From Longitalea luteola (GTDB lineage Bacteria; Bacteroidota; Bacteroidia; Chitinophagales; Chitinophagaceae), in assembly GCF_017356035.1 (NCBI RefSeq), contig NZ_JAFIQX010000005.1:159368-223367 (forward strand): DNA of 64,000 nt, in the 5' to 3' direction. Positions 1-7,717 of the stretch are shown piece by piece. The number at the start of each line of letters is the position of its first letter. Positions within the stretch are counted from its first letter, which is position 1. Both the position numbers and the translations under genes were made by a program. The notes beneath the pieces were generated by a model, which worked only from the letters and a program-made list of their open reading frames with translations, did not search any database and was not told the DNA's origin.

Positions 1-150
1 TTGGTTCCTGGATCTTGGTTCTTGAGATTTTAGTGTAGGAGTTTGGTTTTTGAGATTTATCTGGTTCCTGGATCTTGGTTCTTGAGATTTTAGTGTAGGA
101 GTTTGGTTTTTGAGATTTATCTGGTTCCTGGATCTTGGTTCTTGAGATTT
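1..150. repeat. 60-bp tandem repeat, 2.5 copies, built of heptads
   Basis: Bases 1-60 and 61-120 are identical except for the second base, and 121-150 repeat the first 30 bases. Inside each copy the sequence advances in 7-base words (GGTTCCT, GGATCTT, GGTTCTT, GAGATTT). The same words, inverted, occur at 3241-3304. The array ends 24 bases before the folA start codon, so it forms the upstream region of folA. The left boundary lies outside the window. Confidence 0.9.
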
Positions 151-173
151 TTTTCAGTATTAATTTAAATCGT

Positions 174-674
174 ATGATTCTAAGCCAGGTGGTGGCAGCG
201 GCTGATAACAATGCCATTGGAAAAAATAACCAGTTGCTGTGGACGCTGCCGAACGATATGAAATTTTTTAAGAATACCACCTGGGGTATGCCAGTGATCA
301 TGGGCCGAAAAACCTATGAATCGCTGGGTAAACCACTGACCGGCAGAACCAACATTATCGTTACCCGGCAGCAGGACTGGAAACCCGACGGAGTAATTGT
401 CGTTAATGATATAAAAGCCGCTATGGCGGCCGCAGCTGAAACCGATGCCAAAGAAGCATTCATTATCGGCGGCGGGGAAATTTACCGGCAAACGCTGCCC
501 ATTACCCAACGCGTTTATCTTACCCGCGTTCATACCAGTTTAGACGCTGATACTTATTTTCCTGAACTCAATGAAGCCGACTGGGAGCTGCTTTCACAAC
601 TCGATTTTTCCGCCGATGAAAAGCATGCCTATGCCTATAGCTTCCAGGTGTGGCAGCGAAAAGCAGCGCAATAA
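174..674 (+). CDS. folA: Dihydrofolate reductase
   Basis: Reduces dihydrofolate to tetrahydrofolate with NADPH in the cytoplasm, feeding thymidylate, purine and formyl-methionine synthesis. The 166-residue product has the family's usual length and its signatures: an N-terminal segment MILSQVVAAADNNAIG, the LLWTLPNDMKFFK substrate-binding stretch with the catalytic acidic residue, the cofactor motif VIMGRKTYESLGKPL, and a later IIGGGEIY glycine-rich loop. I chose the ATG at 174. A TTG at 135 would add 13 residues encoded largely by the upstream repeat and is unlikely. The methyltransferase gene follows after one base, so the two are probably cotranscribed. Confidence 0.96.
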   Translation: MILSQVVAAADNNAIGKNNQLLWTLPNDMKFFKNTTWGMPVIMGRKTYESLGKPLTGRTNIIVTRQQDWKPDGVIVVNDIKAAMAAAAETDAKEAFIIGGGEIYRQTLPITQRVYLTRVHTSLDADTYFPELNEADWELLSQLDFSADEKHAYAYSFQVWQRKAAQ

Positions 675-675
675 A

Positions 676-1485
676 ATGACAAACGACATGTTTTCTTCCT
701 GGCAACTGTTAAAAAAATACGCTGACTACTACCTGACCGCCTCCAACGGGAAAGGCCATGGCATCCATTCACCTTTTGTATATGAATTCGTACGGCGCGT
801 ATTGATCGATAAGCGGAACTTTTATGCCTATAACCAGGTGGAAGTTCTGCGTGCAAAATTGCTGCGGGATGAAACCGTATTGGAAGTGGAGGATCTGGGC
901 GCAGGCTCCGTCATCAGCAAGACGGGTCAACGGTCTGTTTCGTCCATTGCCCGGCATGCAGCCAAATCAAGGAAATGGGCGCAGCTGTTATTTCGAATTG
1001 TCAATTATTACCAGCCATCAACTATACTTGAGCTTGGCACTTCCCTCGGTATTTCCACAGCTTATATGGCCATGGCCAATCCTGCGGCACAGATCATCAC
1101 CGTTGAAGGAAGCAACGCCATTGCAGCCCAGGCAAAAAAGAATTTTCAATCCCTTCAGTTATCCTCTATTGAGCAGGTAACGGGCAATTTCGATGATACC
1201 CTGCCCGGTATCCTTTCCCGTTTACCGCGGCTCGATCTGGTTTTTATCGATGGCAATCACCGCTACGAACCCACCGTGCGGTATTTTAACCAGTTATTGC
1301 CTAACCTGCACGCCGGAAGTATGGTTATTTTTGATGATATCCACTGGAGCGCCGGCATGGAAAAGGCCTGGCACGACATTAAGGAAAATTCCGCCGTACG
1401 GCTTTCCATCGATCTGTTTTTTATCGGACTGGTATTTTTCAGTGATCAGTTCAAGGTGAAACAACATTTTACGATCCGGTTTTAA
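676..1485 (+). CDS. Class I SAM-dependent methyltransferase (O-methyltransferase-like)
   Basis: Predicted soluble methyltransferase of 269 residues; the substrate is unknown. The Rossmann fold shows motif I ILELGTSLGISTAYMA near residue 118, an acidic end of strand two (ITVEGS), and LDLVFIDGNHRYEPT, whose Asp-Gly-Asn-His resembles the metal- and SAM-binding region of small-molecule O-methyltransferases. A further IFDDIHWS follows. The ATG at 676 lies one base after the folA stop; an ATG at 688 (MFSSW) is an alternative. A longer reading from 571 overlaps folA and is rejected. Linkage to folA suggests shared transcription, not necessarily shared function. Confidence 0.82.
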   Translation: MTNDMFSSWQLLKKYADYYLTASNGKGHGIHSPFVYEFVRRVLIDKRNFYAYNQVEVLRAKLLRDETVLEVEDLGAGSVISKTGQRSVSSIARHAAKSRKWAQLLFRIVNYYQPSTILELGTSLGISTAYMAMANPAAQIITVEGSNAIAAQAKKNFQSLQLSSIEQVTGNFDDTLPGILSRLPRLDLVFIDGNHRYEPTVRYFNQLLPNLHAGSMVIFDDIHWSAGMEKAWHDIKENSAVRLSIDLFFIGLVFFSDQFKVKQHFTIRF

Positions 1486-1672
1486 TGCTCATTTAATATT
1501 CCGGTCAATAAACGGTCCATACTGCGGAAATGTCGCAACAGGCGAGGTGCAGCCATTGCTCGCGGCCTGCTCAATTTTTCAAAATGCGGTCACAATAAAA
1601 TCGCAATTCTGACGTAGCCATTTACATAACTTAAATTTTCCTTACCTTGAAGCATATAACTACTACCTGATT

Positions 1673-2782
1673 ATGACGATTGGAGTTTTAAAAGAACCAG
1701 CCGAAGAGACCCGCGTATCATTCCTGCCCGAAGCCATAACTGCCCTTACCAAAAAAGGCATTACTGTAGTTGTTGAATCAGGCGCAGGCGAAAAAGCCTT
1801 TCATAACGACGAAGAATACGTTAATGCCGGTGCGGCGATCAAAAGCAGGGGAGAAGTCATTCAATCATCCGACATACTGGTAGCCATTCACCCTTTTGCT
1901 GAAGCGGCTGCGCTCACGCAAAAGATCATTATCGGCGTATATCAGCCTTTGTTTAATGGTCCGCTGATGCAGCAATGGGCCAAACAGGGCATTACTACCT
2001 TCAGCCTCGATATGCTGCCGCGCACCACGCGGGCGCAAAGCATGGATGTGCTGAGCTCGCAGGCGAATATTGCAGGATATAAAGCCGTATTGCTGGCTGC
2101 CAACACCTATGGCCGCTATTTTCCCATGTTCATGACCGCTGCAGGCAGTATTGCGCCGGCCAAAGTATTGATATTGGGAGCCGGTGTGGCCGGATTGCAG
2201 GCGATTGCCACCGCACGTCGCCTCGGTGCTGTGGTTGAAGTATTTGATACCCGCCCTGCAGTAAAAGAAGAGGTAATGAGTTTGGGCGCCAAATTCGTTG
2301 AGGTTGAAGGCGCCGCAGACGCTTCCAAGGCGGGCGGTTATGCCGTTGAACAATCGGCCGATTACCAGCAACGCCAGCAGCAACGCATTGCCGATAGCAT
2401 TGCCAAAGCCGACATCGTGATCACCACCGCCCAGATCCCTGGTAAAAAAGCGCCGGTACTGGTTACCGAAGAGATGCTGCAAAAGATGCGTAAAGGATCG
2501 GTGATCATTGATCTTGCCGCTGCTACCGGTGGTAATACGCCTGTCACAAAGAACAGGGAGACCGTGCTGTACAATGGCGTACACATCGTAGGTAACAGCA
2601 ACCTCGCTGCTACCATGCCTTCCGATGCCAGTAAGCTGTATGGCAAGAACCTGTTGAATTTTTTACAGCTGATCATTGATAAAGAGGGAAAACTGAACCT
2701 AAACTGGAATGACGACCTGGTGAAAGGCTGTTGTATAACATTCAATGGAGAAGTGACGCACGAACGGGTGAAAGGCAATTAG
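1673..2782 (+). CDS. pntAA: NAD(P) transhydrogenase subunit alpha, part 1
   Basis: NAD(H)-binding domain I of the proton-translocating transhydrogenase, which couples proton re-entry to hydride transfer from NADH to NADP+. The 369-residue protein begins MTIGVLKEPAEETRVSFLP, typical of the alanine dehydrogenase/PntA N-terminal domain. It has the dinucleotide motif ILGAGVAGLQAIATARRLGA near residues 167-186 and an RQQQRIADSIAKADIVITTA segment. As in many non-enteric bacteria the alpha subunit is split, with the membrane part in pntAB. The TAG stop at 2780-2782 lies in the first word of the octad array that follows. Confidence 0.95.
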   Translation: MTIGVLKEPAEETRVSFLPEAITALTKKGITVVVESGAGEKAFHNDEEYVNAGAAIKSRGEVIQSSDILVAIHPFAEAAALTQKIIIGVYQPLFNGPLMQQWAKQGITTFSLDMLPRTTRAQSMDVLSSQANIAGYKAVLLAANTYGRYFPMFMTAAGSIAPAKVLILGAGVAGLQAIATARRLGAVVEVFDTRPAVKEEVMSLGAKFVEVEGAADASKAGGYAVEQSADYQQRQQQRIADSIAKADIVITTAQIPGKKAPVLVTEEMLQKMRKGSVIIDLAAATGGNTPVTKNRETVLYNGVHIVGNSNLAATMPSDASKLYGKNLLNFLQLIIDKEGKLNLNWNDDLVKGCCITFNGEVTHERVKGN

Positions 2783-2815
2783 CTGATTAGCTAATGTGCT
2801 GATGGTGCTAATGGA
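2780..2815. repeat. Octad array GCTGATTA/GCTAATGT at pntAA 3' end
   Basis: Three to four copies of an 8-base word (GCTGATTA, GCTAATGT, GCTGATG, GCTAATGG). The pntAA stop codon TAG is part of the array. The same words dominate the large array at 21225-21706. No inverted partner is obvious nearby. Confidence 0.75.
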
Positions 2816-2930
2816 ATACAATTTTCAGGGAACCAACTGCAGGGCCGTGATGGTGCTTTGTTGCCGCCGGCGCGGACTCTTAATCGGTTAGTTCTTTATT
2901 GAGCCAATTAAATTTTTGAAAACTTATTAT

Positions 2931-3275
2931 ATGGAAGCGATTCTTAACTGGATAGCGGATAATCAGCAGATGATCTACATCGTTATATTGATGATCTTCG
3001 TTGGCATTGAAGTGATCGGTCATGTGCCCAGCGTATTGCATACCCCGCTGATGAGCGGCGCCAATGCGATCCATGGCGTGGTGATCATCGGGGCCATCAT
3101 TGTCATGGGCAAGGCGGAGCCGCATAATTACGTGGCGCTCGTTCTCGGTTTTCTCGCCGTAGTGCTCGGCACCCTCAATGTAGTTGGCGGTTTTGTGGTC
3201 ACCGACCGTATGCTGGAAATGTTTAAGGGAAAGGGAAAGAAAAATCTCAAATCTCAAGACCCAAGATCCAAATAA
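2931..3275 (+). CDS. pntAB: NAD(P) transhydrogenase subunit alpha, part 2 (membrane)
   Basis: Small membrane subunit carrying part of the proton channel (domain II) of transhydrogenase. The 114-residue protein has about three hydrophobic helices (IYIVILMIFVGIEVIG, VVIIGAIIVMG, VALVLGFLAVVLGTLNVVGG) and the family stretch SGANAIHGVVIIGA near residue 45. I use the ATG at 2931 (MEAILNW); a TTG at 2916 is also in frame. The last residues, roughly NLKSQDPRSK, are encoded by the left arm of the heptad element beginning near 3241, so this C-terminus appears to have been replaced or extended by repeat sequence. It lies in an operon with pntAA and pntB. Confidence 0.93.
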   Translation: MEAILNWIADNQQMIYIVILMIFVGIEVIGHVPSVLHTPLMSGANAIHGVVIIGAIIVMGKAEPHNYVALVLGFLAVVLGTLNVVGGFVVTDRMLEMFKGKGKKNLKSQDPRSK

Positions 3276-3304
3276 AAATTTCAAAACACAAGATCCAAAT
3301 AAAT
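3241..3304. repeat. Left arm of inverted heptad element (CTCAAGA words)
   Basis: Words such as CTCAAAT, CTCAAGA, CCCAAGA, TCCAAAT follow a 7-base period; AAGATCCAAATAAA occurs twice. The reverse complement resembles 3788-3824 (for example AAATCTCAAGACCCA against AAATCCCAAGAACCA, 13 of 15 matching). The arm supplies the C-terminus and stop codon of pntAB. Confidence 0.85.
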
Positions 3305-3374
3305 CCAGATTTTTATAAAAACCAAATCAAAGGCTCTGGTCCTGTAAAATTCAAATATTAAAATTCGAGTTTCA

Positions 3375-3757
3375 ATGGAACAGAGAATCGATAAAAACCT
3401 TATGATTTAGAAGAAAGGACTGCTTTATTTGCAGAAAGGATCAGAAACTTCTGTTTAAAGCTTCCTAAGAATGTGGGTAACAATGAGTATGTACCCCAAT
3501 TATTACGGTCAGGAAGTTCTCCGGGTGCAAATTATATTGAGGCGAATGAATCTATAGGTGATAAGGATTTTAATATGAAAATAAAAACCTGTAGAAGGGA
3601 GTCGAAGGAGTCATCCTATTGGCTACGATTGGTTATAACCGATGGTTCAGCAGAAATGGAAAATGAAAGGAATTCGTTACACCAGGAAGCAAACGAGTTT
3701 GTGTTGATTTTTAATTCTATTCTTAAAAAACGAGAGCATAATTCCAACAGGAATTGA
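3375..3757 (+). pseudogene. Frameshifted four-helix-bundle (23S rRNA IVP-type) protein gene
   Basis: Members of this family (TIGR02436, S23 / intervening-sequence protein type) are small four-helix-bundle proteins found in 23S rRNA intervening sequences and scattered elsewhere; Avd of diversity-generating retroelements is related. From the ATG at 3375 the frame reads MEQRIDKNLMI and stops. If one A is added to the A5 run at 3393-3397, the frame becomes MEQRIDKKPYDLEERTALFA and continues through RIRNFCLKLPKN, LRSGSSPGANYIEAN and RRESKESSYWLRL to 3757, about 127 residues, normal for the family. An in-frame GTG at 3473 would give only 94 residues. The gene lies between two inverted repeat arms and splits the transhydrogenase operon. 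It could be a true one-base deletion, slippage-controlled expression, or a sequencing error in the A run. Confidence 0.8.
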
Positions 3758-3787
3758 TTGTGGTTTGTGTATTAAAATTTGACATTT

Positions 3788-3824
3788 TTTTGGTTCTTGT
3801 TATTTGGTTCTTGGGATTTAAAAA
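3788..3824. repeat. Right arm of inverted heptad element
   Basis: TTTGGTTCTTG and TTTGGTTCTTGGGATTT form the inverted counterpart of 3241-3304 and belong to the same word family as 1-150. It ends a few bases before the pntB start. Confidence 0.8.
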
Positions 3825-3830
3825 TAAGCT

Positions 3831-5258
3831 ATGGAACTAAGCATACTTACAGTTAGTTATTTAATTGGTTCAGTTACATTCATCATAGGTTTAAAGATGT
3901 TGTCGAACCCGGCTACCGCCCGGAATGGGAACCTGCTGGCAGCAGCAGGTATGGCCATTGCCATCGTGGGCACGATCTTTCTGTATGAAGAAGACGGCAA
4001 AAAGCTGGGTAACTATCTCTGGATCTTCGGGGGTATCCTCGTTGGCGGTGTTATAGGCACCTTGGCCGCAAAAAGGGTAAAAATGACGGCCATGCCCGAG
4101 ATGGTGAGCATGTTCAACGGAATGGGGGGCGCCTGTGCGGCCCTGATTTCCGCCGTTGAATTCGATCATTTGTATCATGCCTACAATACCATCGATACTG
4201 CCTGGCTGGCCGATTTCGTGCCTGCCGGCATGTACCTCACCATTATTGCCGGCGCTATTATCGGCAGCGTGTCCTTTGCCGGTAGTATGATCGCCTGGGG
4301 AAAATTAAGCGGTAAAATAAAAGATTTCTCCTTCCGCGGCCAGCATATCGTAAACCTGCTGGTACTATTGCTGGTGCTGGCGGCTGCGGTGTTTACCTAT
4401 CAATACAATGTAGGGCTTTCCCTGATACTGTTCTATACAACCGTTGCACTCGCGCTCATCTACGGCGTATTGTTTGTAATGCCCATCGGTGGCGCCGACA
4501 TGCCCGTGGTTATTTCTTTGTTGAACTCCTTTACCGGTGTGGCCGCTGCCTGCGGCGGTTTTCTGTATAACAACAAGGTGATGTTAACGGGCGGTATCCT
4601 GGTGGGCGCTGCCGGTACCCTGCTCACCATCCTGATGTGTAAGGCCATGAACCGGTCGCTGAAGAATGTGCTCATCGGGTCGTTTGGCGGCAGCAGCGCC
4701 GCCGCTGCTGGTAAAAAAGACCAGGGTTCTTACAAAGAGATCACCCTGAGCGATACGGCTGTGGTTATGAGTTATGCCAATAAGGTCATGATCGTGCCCG
4801 GGTACGGACTGGCCGTAGCGCAGGCCCAGCATGCCTGTCATGAACTGGAAAAATTACTCGAAAGCAAAGGCGTGGAGGTAAAATATGCCATTCACCCCGT
4901 TGCGGGACGGATGCCCGGCCATATGAACGTATTGCTGGCCGAAGCCGATGTGAGCTATGATAAACTGCTCGAAATGGAACAGGCCAATGACGAGTTCACC
5001 ACCACCGATGTCGTGCTGGTGCTGGGCGCCAACGACGTGGTAAACCCCGCTGCCAAAACGGATCCTGCTTCTCCCATTTACGGGATGCCCATTCTCGATG
5101 TGGAACTGGCAAAAAATGTGATCGTGAACAAACGCAGTATGAAACCCGGTTACGCCGGTATTGAAAATGATCTTTTCTTTCAACCCAGGACCTCGATGTT
5201 GTTTGGCGACGCCAAAAAAGTGTTGCAGGACCTCATCGGCGAGATTAAAAATTTGTAA
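3831..5258 (+). CDS. pntB: NAD(P) transhydrogenase subunit beta
   Basis: Membrane domain plus NADP(H)-binding domain III of proton-translocating transhydrogenase. The 475-residue protein has about eight or nine hydrophobic segments in its first 285 residues, including TAMPEMVSMFNGMGGACAAL, which is characteristic of PntB. After a linker comes the soluble domain with VMIVPGYGLAVAQAQHA near residue 322, VKYAIHPVAGRMPGHMNVLL, VLVLGANDVVNPAA and the NADP-loop region RSMKPGYAGIENDLFF. Length and order match the family. It completes the pntAA-pntAB-pntB operon despite the insertion between pntAB and pntB. Confidence 0.96.
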   Translation: MELSILTVSYLIGSVTFIIGLKMLSNPATARNGNLLAAAGMAIAIVGTIFLYEEDGKKLGNYLWIFGGILVGGVIGTLAAKRVKMTAMPEMVSMFNGMGGACAALISAVEFDHLYHAYNTIDTAWLADFVPAGMYLTIIAGAIIGSVSFAGSMIAWGKLSGKIKDFSFRGQHIVNLLVLLLVLAAAVFTYQYNVGLSLILFYTTVALALIYGVLFVMPIGGADMPVVISLLNSFTGVAAACGGFLYNNKVMLTGGILVGAAGTLLTILMCKAMNRSLKNVLIGSFGGSSAAAAGKKDQGSYKEITLSDTAVVMSYANKVMIVPGYGLAVAQAQHACHELEKLLESKGVEVKYAIHPVAGRMPGHMNVLLAEADVSYDKLLEMEQANDEFTTTDVVLVLGANDVVNPAAKTDPASPIYGMPILDVELAKNVIVNKRSMKPGYAGIENDLFFQPRTSMLFGDAKKVLQDLIGEIKNL

Positions 5259-5460
5259 TAACCCTGGCAAATACTAAACGCTCCCGCTGTGGGGACACTA
5301 AACGAACCCGGTAAGCCGTTATAAGGGCGCACCGGCGGGGGATTGTTGCCGTAACCCGGCGCTCCAACTGCTCAATTAATTGTAAAAGAATAGTTTACAA
5401 TTGTAGTATACACAAATATTCTCCACTATATTAGTGGCAATTAATAGTTAATCGTACATT

Positions 5461-6069
5461 ATGATCACAAAAAGAGCCTATTTTGTAGCCATTGTTCTTT
5501 TAATTACCTGCCAGATCGGTAAAGCACAGGGCGGAGGAGAATTTACGAAAGTAGATGATTCTGCAGTGGCAAAGCCTAAAAGTAACCTCACTTATGAGTA
5601 CCAGTACCTGAACGATGATCACAGCGAAGGCATTGAAAAATCCTACCTGTTCGGAAAGCTGAAAACCGAGATCCATTTTAAGGAAAAAGGCAAGTTTCAG
5701 TTCGCCAAGTCATATGATACGCAAACAGGCCGGTTGATAAAGACCGACACCATTGTTGACTTTAAAAAGCTGGTAGGCACTACCACTACTTATTATGCCA
5801 ATGGAAATCCCAAGGAGCAGGAACACCGCGATACCAGTGGCGCTGTTGACCGTTACAGTTCTTATTTTCAAAGTGGGAAACCCAAAGTGATCATTCATTA
5901 CAAAAATGGCAAACGAAACGGTTTATTAACGGAATATAACCCAAATGGCACCGTGAAAGAGACCGGGAACTATGTTAATGATAAACGGGAAGGCACGTTC
6001 AAATTCTATGATGTGCGTGGCAACCTCATCACCTCCAGGAAATTCAAGGCCGACAAGGTCGTTAAATAA
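5461..6069 (+). CDS. Secreted MORN-repeat (YwqK-like) protein
   Basis: 202-residue protein with a signal peptide (MITKRAYFVAIVLLITCQ, likely cleaved after GKAQ). The second half carries MORN_2-type repeats, each of the form YxxG-x-KxxxxYxxG: TTYYANGNPKEQ, SYFQSGKPKVIIHY, LTEYNPNGTVKETGNY and FKFYDVRGNLITSRKF. Such repeats are called YwqK-family antitoxin components in databases, but the sequence gives no sign of a toxin partner. Periplasmic or outer-membrane-associated location is inferred. It is probably a single transcription unit. Confidence 0.75.
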   Translation: MITKRAYFVAIVLLITCQIGKAQGGGEFTKVDDSAVAKPKSNLTYEYQYLNDDHSEGIEKSYLFGKLKTEIHFKEKGKFQFAKSYDTQTGRLIKTDTIVDFKKLVGTTTTYYANGNPKEQEHRDTSGAVDRYSSYFQSGKPKVIIHYKNGKRNGLLTEYNPNGTVKETGNYVNDKREGTFKFYDVRGNLITSRKFKADKVVK

Positions 6070-6177
6070 GCAAACATATTGATACTTACCTGTAATGCCG
6101 TCTCTCCATTTGGGGGACGGTATTTGCATTTTACAGGGCCTGCAAGCGCCCACGGAACCTGTTAGCGCATAATTTCA

Positions 6178-6185
6178 TAGTTTTG
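6178..6185 (+). promoter_or_regulatory. Bacteroidota -7 box (TAGTTTTG)
   Basis: Matches TAnnTTTG and sits immediately before the GTG start at 6187 of the RsmF-like gene, which would give a very short leader or none. No convincing TTG -33 box at normal spacing was found, so this is tentative. Confidence 0.35.
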
Positions 6186-6186
6186 C

Positions 6187-7632
6187 GTGGTGCAACTTCC
6201 TCAACAACTTCTTGATTCTTTAACCGGCGTAGCAGGCTTCAGCAGGGAAGCGTTTGTTCAGGTGCATGAAAGCGGCGAACAGGTTACTTCGGTTCGCATG
6301 AATCCAGGCAAATGGTCAATGGTGAATGGTGAATGGTCAATAGGAAATGGCCTTCCAACGATATTTCAGCAGTCCCTGAACCTCCCATCTTCAACAAAAA
6401 TACCCTGGTCGTCCTACGGCTACTATTTACCGGAGCGGCCTGCATTTATCTTTGATCCGCTCATCCATGCCGGTGCCTATTATGTACAGGAGGCGTCGAG
6501 TATGTTCCTGGAGCAGGCGCTTATGCAAACGACAGCCATTGATCAGCCCCTGCGGGTGCTGGATCTTTGTGCGGCACCCGGCGGTAAATCGACCCTGTTG
6601 CAATCCCTGATCAGCCCCGACAGTTTGCTGGTGAGCAATGAAGTGATCAAATCGAGGGCAGCCATCCTCGAAGAGAATTCTGTGAAATGGGGCGGGGCCA
6701 ATGTCATTGTTACCAATGCAGACCCTGCAGCCTTTGAGCGGCTTCCCAACTTTTTCGATGTGATCGTTATTGATGCGCCCTGCTCAGGATCGGGATTGTT
6801 CCGGCGCGAGCAGGAAGCGATCGGCGAATGGAGTGAACAGAATGTAACACTTTGTTATCAGCGGCAGCAGCGCATTCTGGCGGCTGCGTTACCGGCATTG
6901 AAGGCAGGCGGCGTACTGATCTATTCCACCTGTTCTTATTCGAAAGAGGAAGATGAGGATATAGCCGACTGGCTGATGGATACGTTTACGGTTGACAGTT
7001 TGCCTTTGCAAACAGAAACTTCCTGGGGCATTGTGGAAACACGATCCGACAAACACCAGGCATACGGCTATCGCTTTTTTCCAGATAAAGTAAAGGGCGA
7101 GGGCTTTTTTATCGGTTGTTTTCGCAAACAGGAAGGCGGCGGTCACAGTACCAGGCCTCCTAAGAAATCATTACTCCAAAAGGCATCCAGGAACGAATCG
7201 GCGATCGTGCAACCCTGGCTGCAAGCAGGATTGCAGCTGCAGTTGTGGAAACAGAAAGAAGAGCTGCTCGCCTTTCCCCAACAACTGGAAAAGGACCTGC
7301 TCACCATTGTTGATAATGTGTATGTACGCCGTGCCGGCATTACTGTTGGTAAAATAGCCGGTAACGACCTGTTGCCTGACCATGCACTGGCATTAAGCAC
7401 TATCATCAGTGCGTCAATTGTTGCAGTAACGTTAAAAAAGGAAGAGGCAATACAATATTTGCGGAGGGAGGAAGTTAGCGTATCAACACCACATAAGGGT
7501 TGGACCCTGGTGCAATACGAGCATTACAATATAGGATGGATGAAGGTGCTGGCAAACAGGATCAACAATTACTATCCGCAGGGATGGCGCATATTGAAAA
7601 GAATTCCCGATCATAGCAGTGAAAACAGCTAG
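6187..7632 (+). CDS. RsmF-like rRNA (cytosine-C5) methyltransferase
   Basis: NOL1/NOP2/Sun-family enzyme that methylates cytosine C5 in rRNA using SAM. Residues 115-220 carry LDLCAAPGGKSTLLQSL (SAM motif I), VIVIDAPCSGSGLFRR and YSTCSYSKEEDEDIADW, including both conserved cysteines (nucleophile and release). The C-terminal half, with VYVRRAGITVG and a basic end, fits the RNA-binding region of RsmF-type enzymes. Total length, 481 residues, is normal or slightly long. Residues about 42-55 (WSMVNGEWSIGNG) are encoded by a heptad repeat array with a 7-residue protein period, absent from the family as I know it. GTG at 6187 or 6190 is the start; no ATG fits. Confidence 0.88.
   Translation: MVQLPQQLLDSLTGVAGFSREAFVQVHESGEQVTSVRMNPGKWSMVNGEWSIGNGLPTIFQQSLNLPSSTKIPWSSYGYYLPERPAFIFDPLIHAGAYYVQEASSMFLEQALMQTTAIDQPLRVLDLCAAPGGKSTLLQSLISPDSLLVSNEVIKSRAAILEENSVKWGGANVIVTNADPAAFERLPNFFDVIVIDAPCSGSGLFRREQEAIGEWSEQNVTLCYQRQQRILAAALPALKAGGVLIYSTCSYSKEEDEDIADWLMDTFTVDSLPLQTETSWGIVETRSDKHQAYGYRFFPDKVKGEGFFIGCFRKQEGGGHSTRPPKKSLLQKASRNESAIVQPWLQAGLQLQLWKQKEELLAFPQQLEKDLLTIVDNVYVRRAGITVGKIAGNDLLPDHALALSTIISASIVAVTLKKEEAIQYLRREEVSVSTPHKGWTLVQYEHYNIGWMKVLANRINNYYPQGWRILKRIPDHSSENS
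6311..6352. repeat. Heptad array inside the RsmF-like gene
   Basis: Six consecutive 7-base words: AATGGTC, AATGGTG, AATGGTG, AATGGTC, AATAGGA, AATGGCC. The 42 bases equal 14 codons, so the reading frame is kept. Identical words occur in the intergenic array at 26319-26392 and, inverted, at 15949-15970. Confidence 0.9.
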
Positions 7633-7659
7633 CGGCGCATAGATGTATAGTTATCCCCG

Positions 7660-7692
7660 TTGGCGCTAATTAAAAAATATGGTGCATCTTTG
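7660..7692 (+). promoter_or_regulatory. Putative promoter for LysM/RlpA-like gene
   Basis: TTG at 7660-7662 and CATCTTTG at 7685-7692 (one base from TAnnTTTG) are 22 bases apart, near the usual Bacteroidota spacing. The predicted start site lies about 20 bases before the ATG at 7718. Confidence 0.45.
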
Positions 7693-7717
7693 CATCCGAA
7701 TACGAAATGCATAGCCT

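Noticed and set aside
571-675. Upstream extension of the methyltransferase into folA
   Set aside because: The 35 extra residues overlap the folA coding sequence in another frame; the ATG at 676 is directly after the folA stop.
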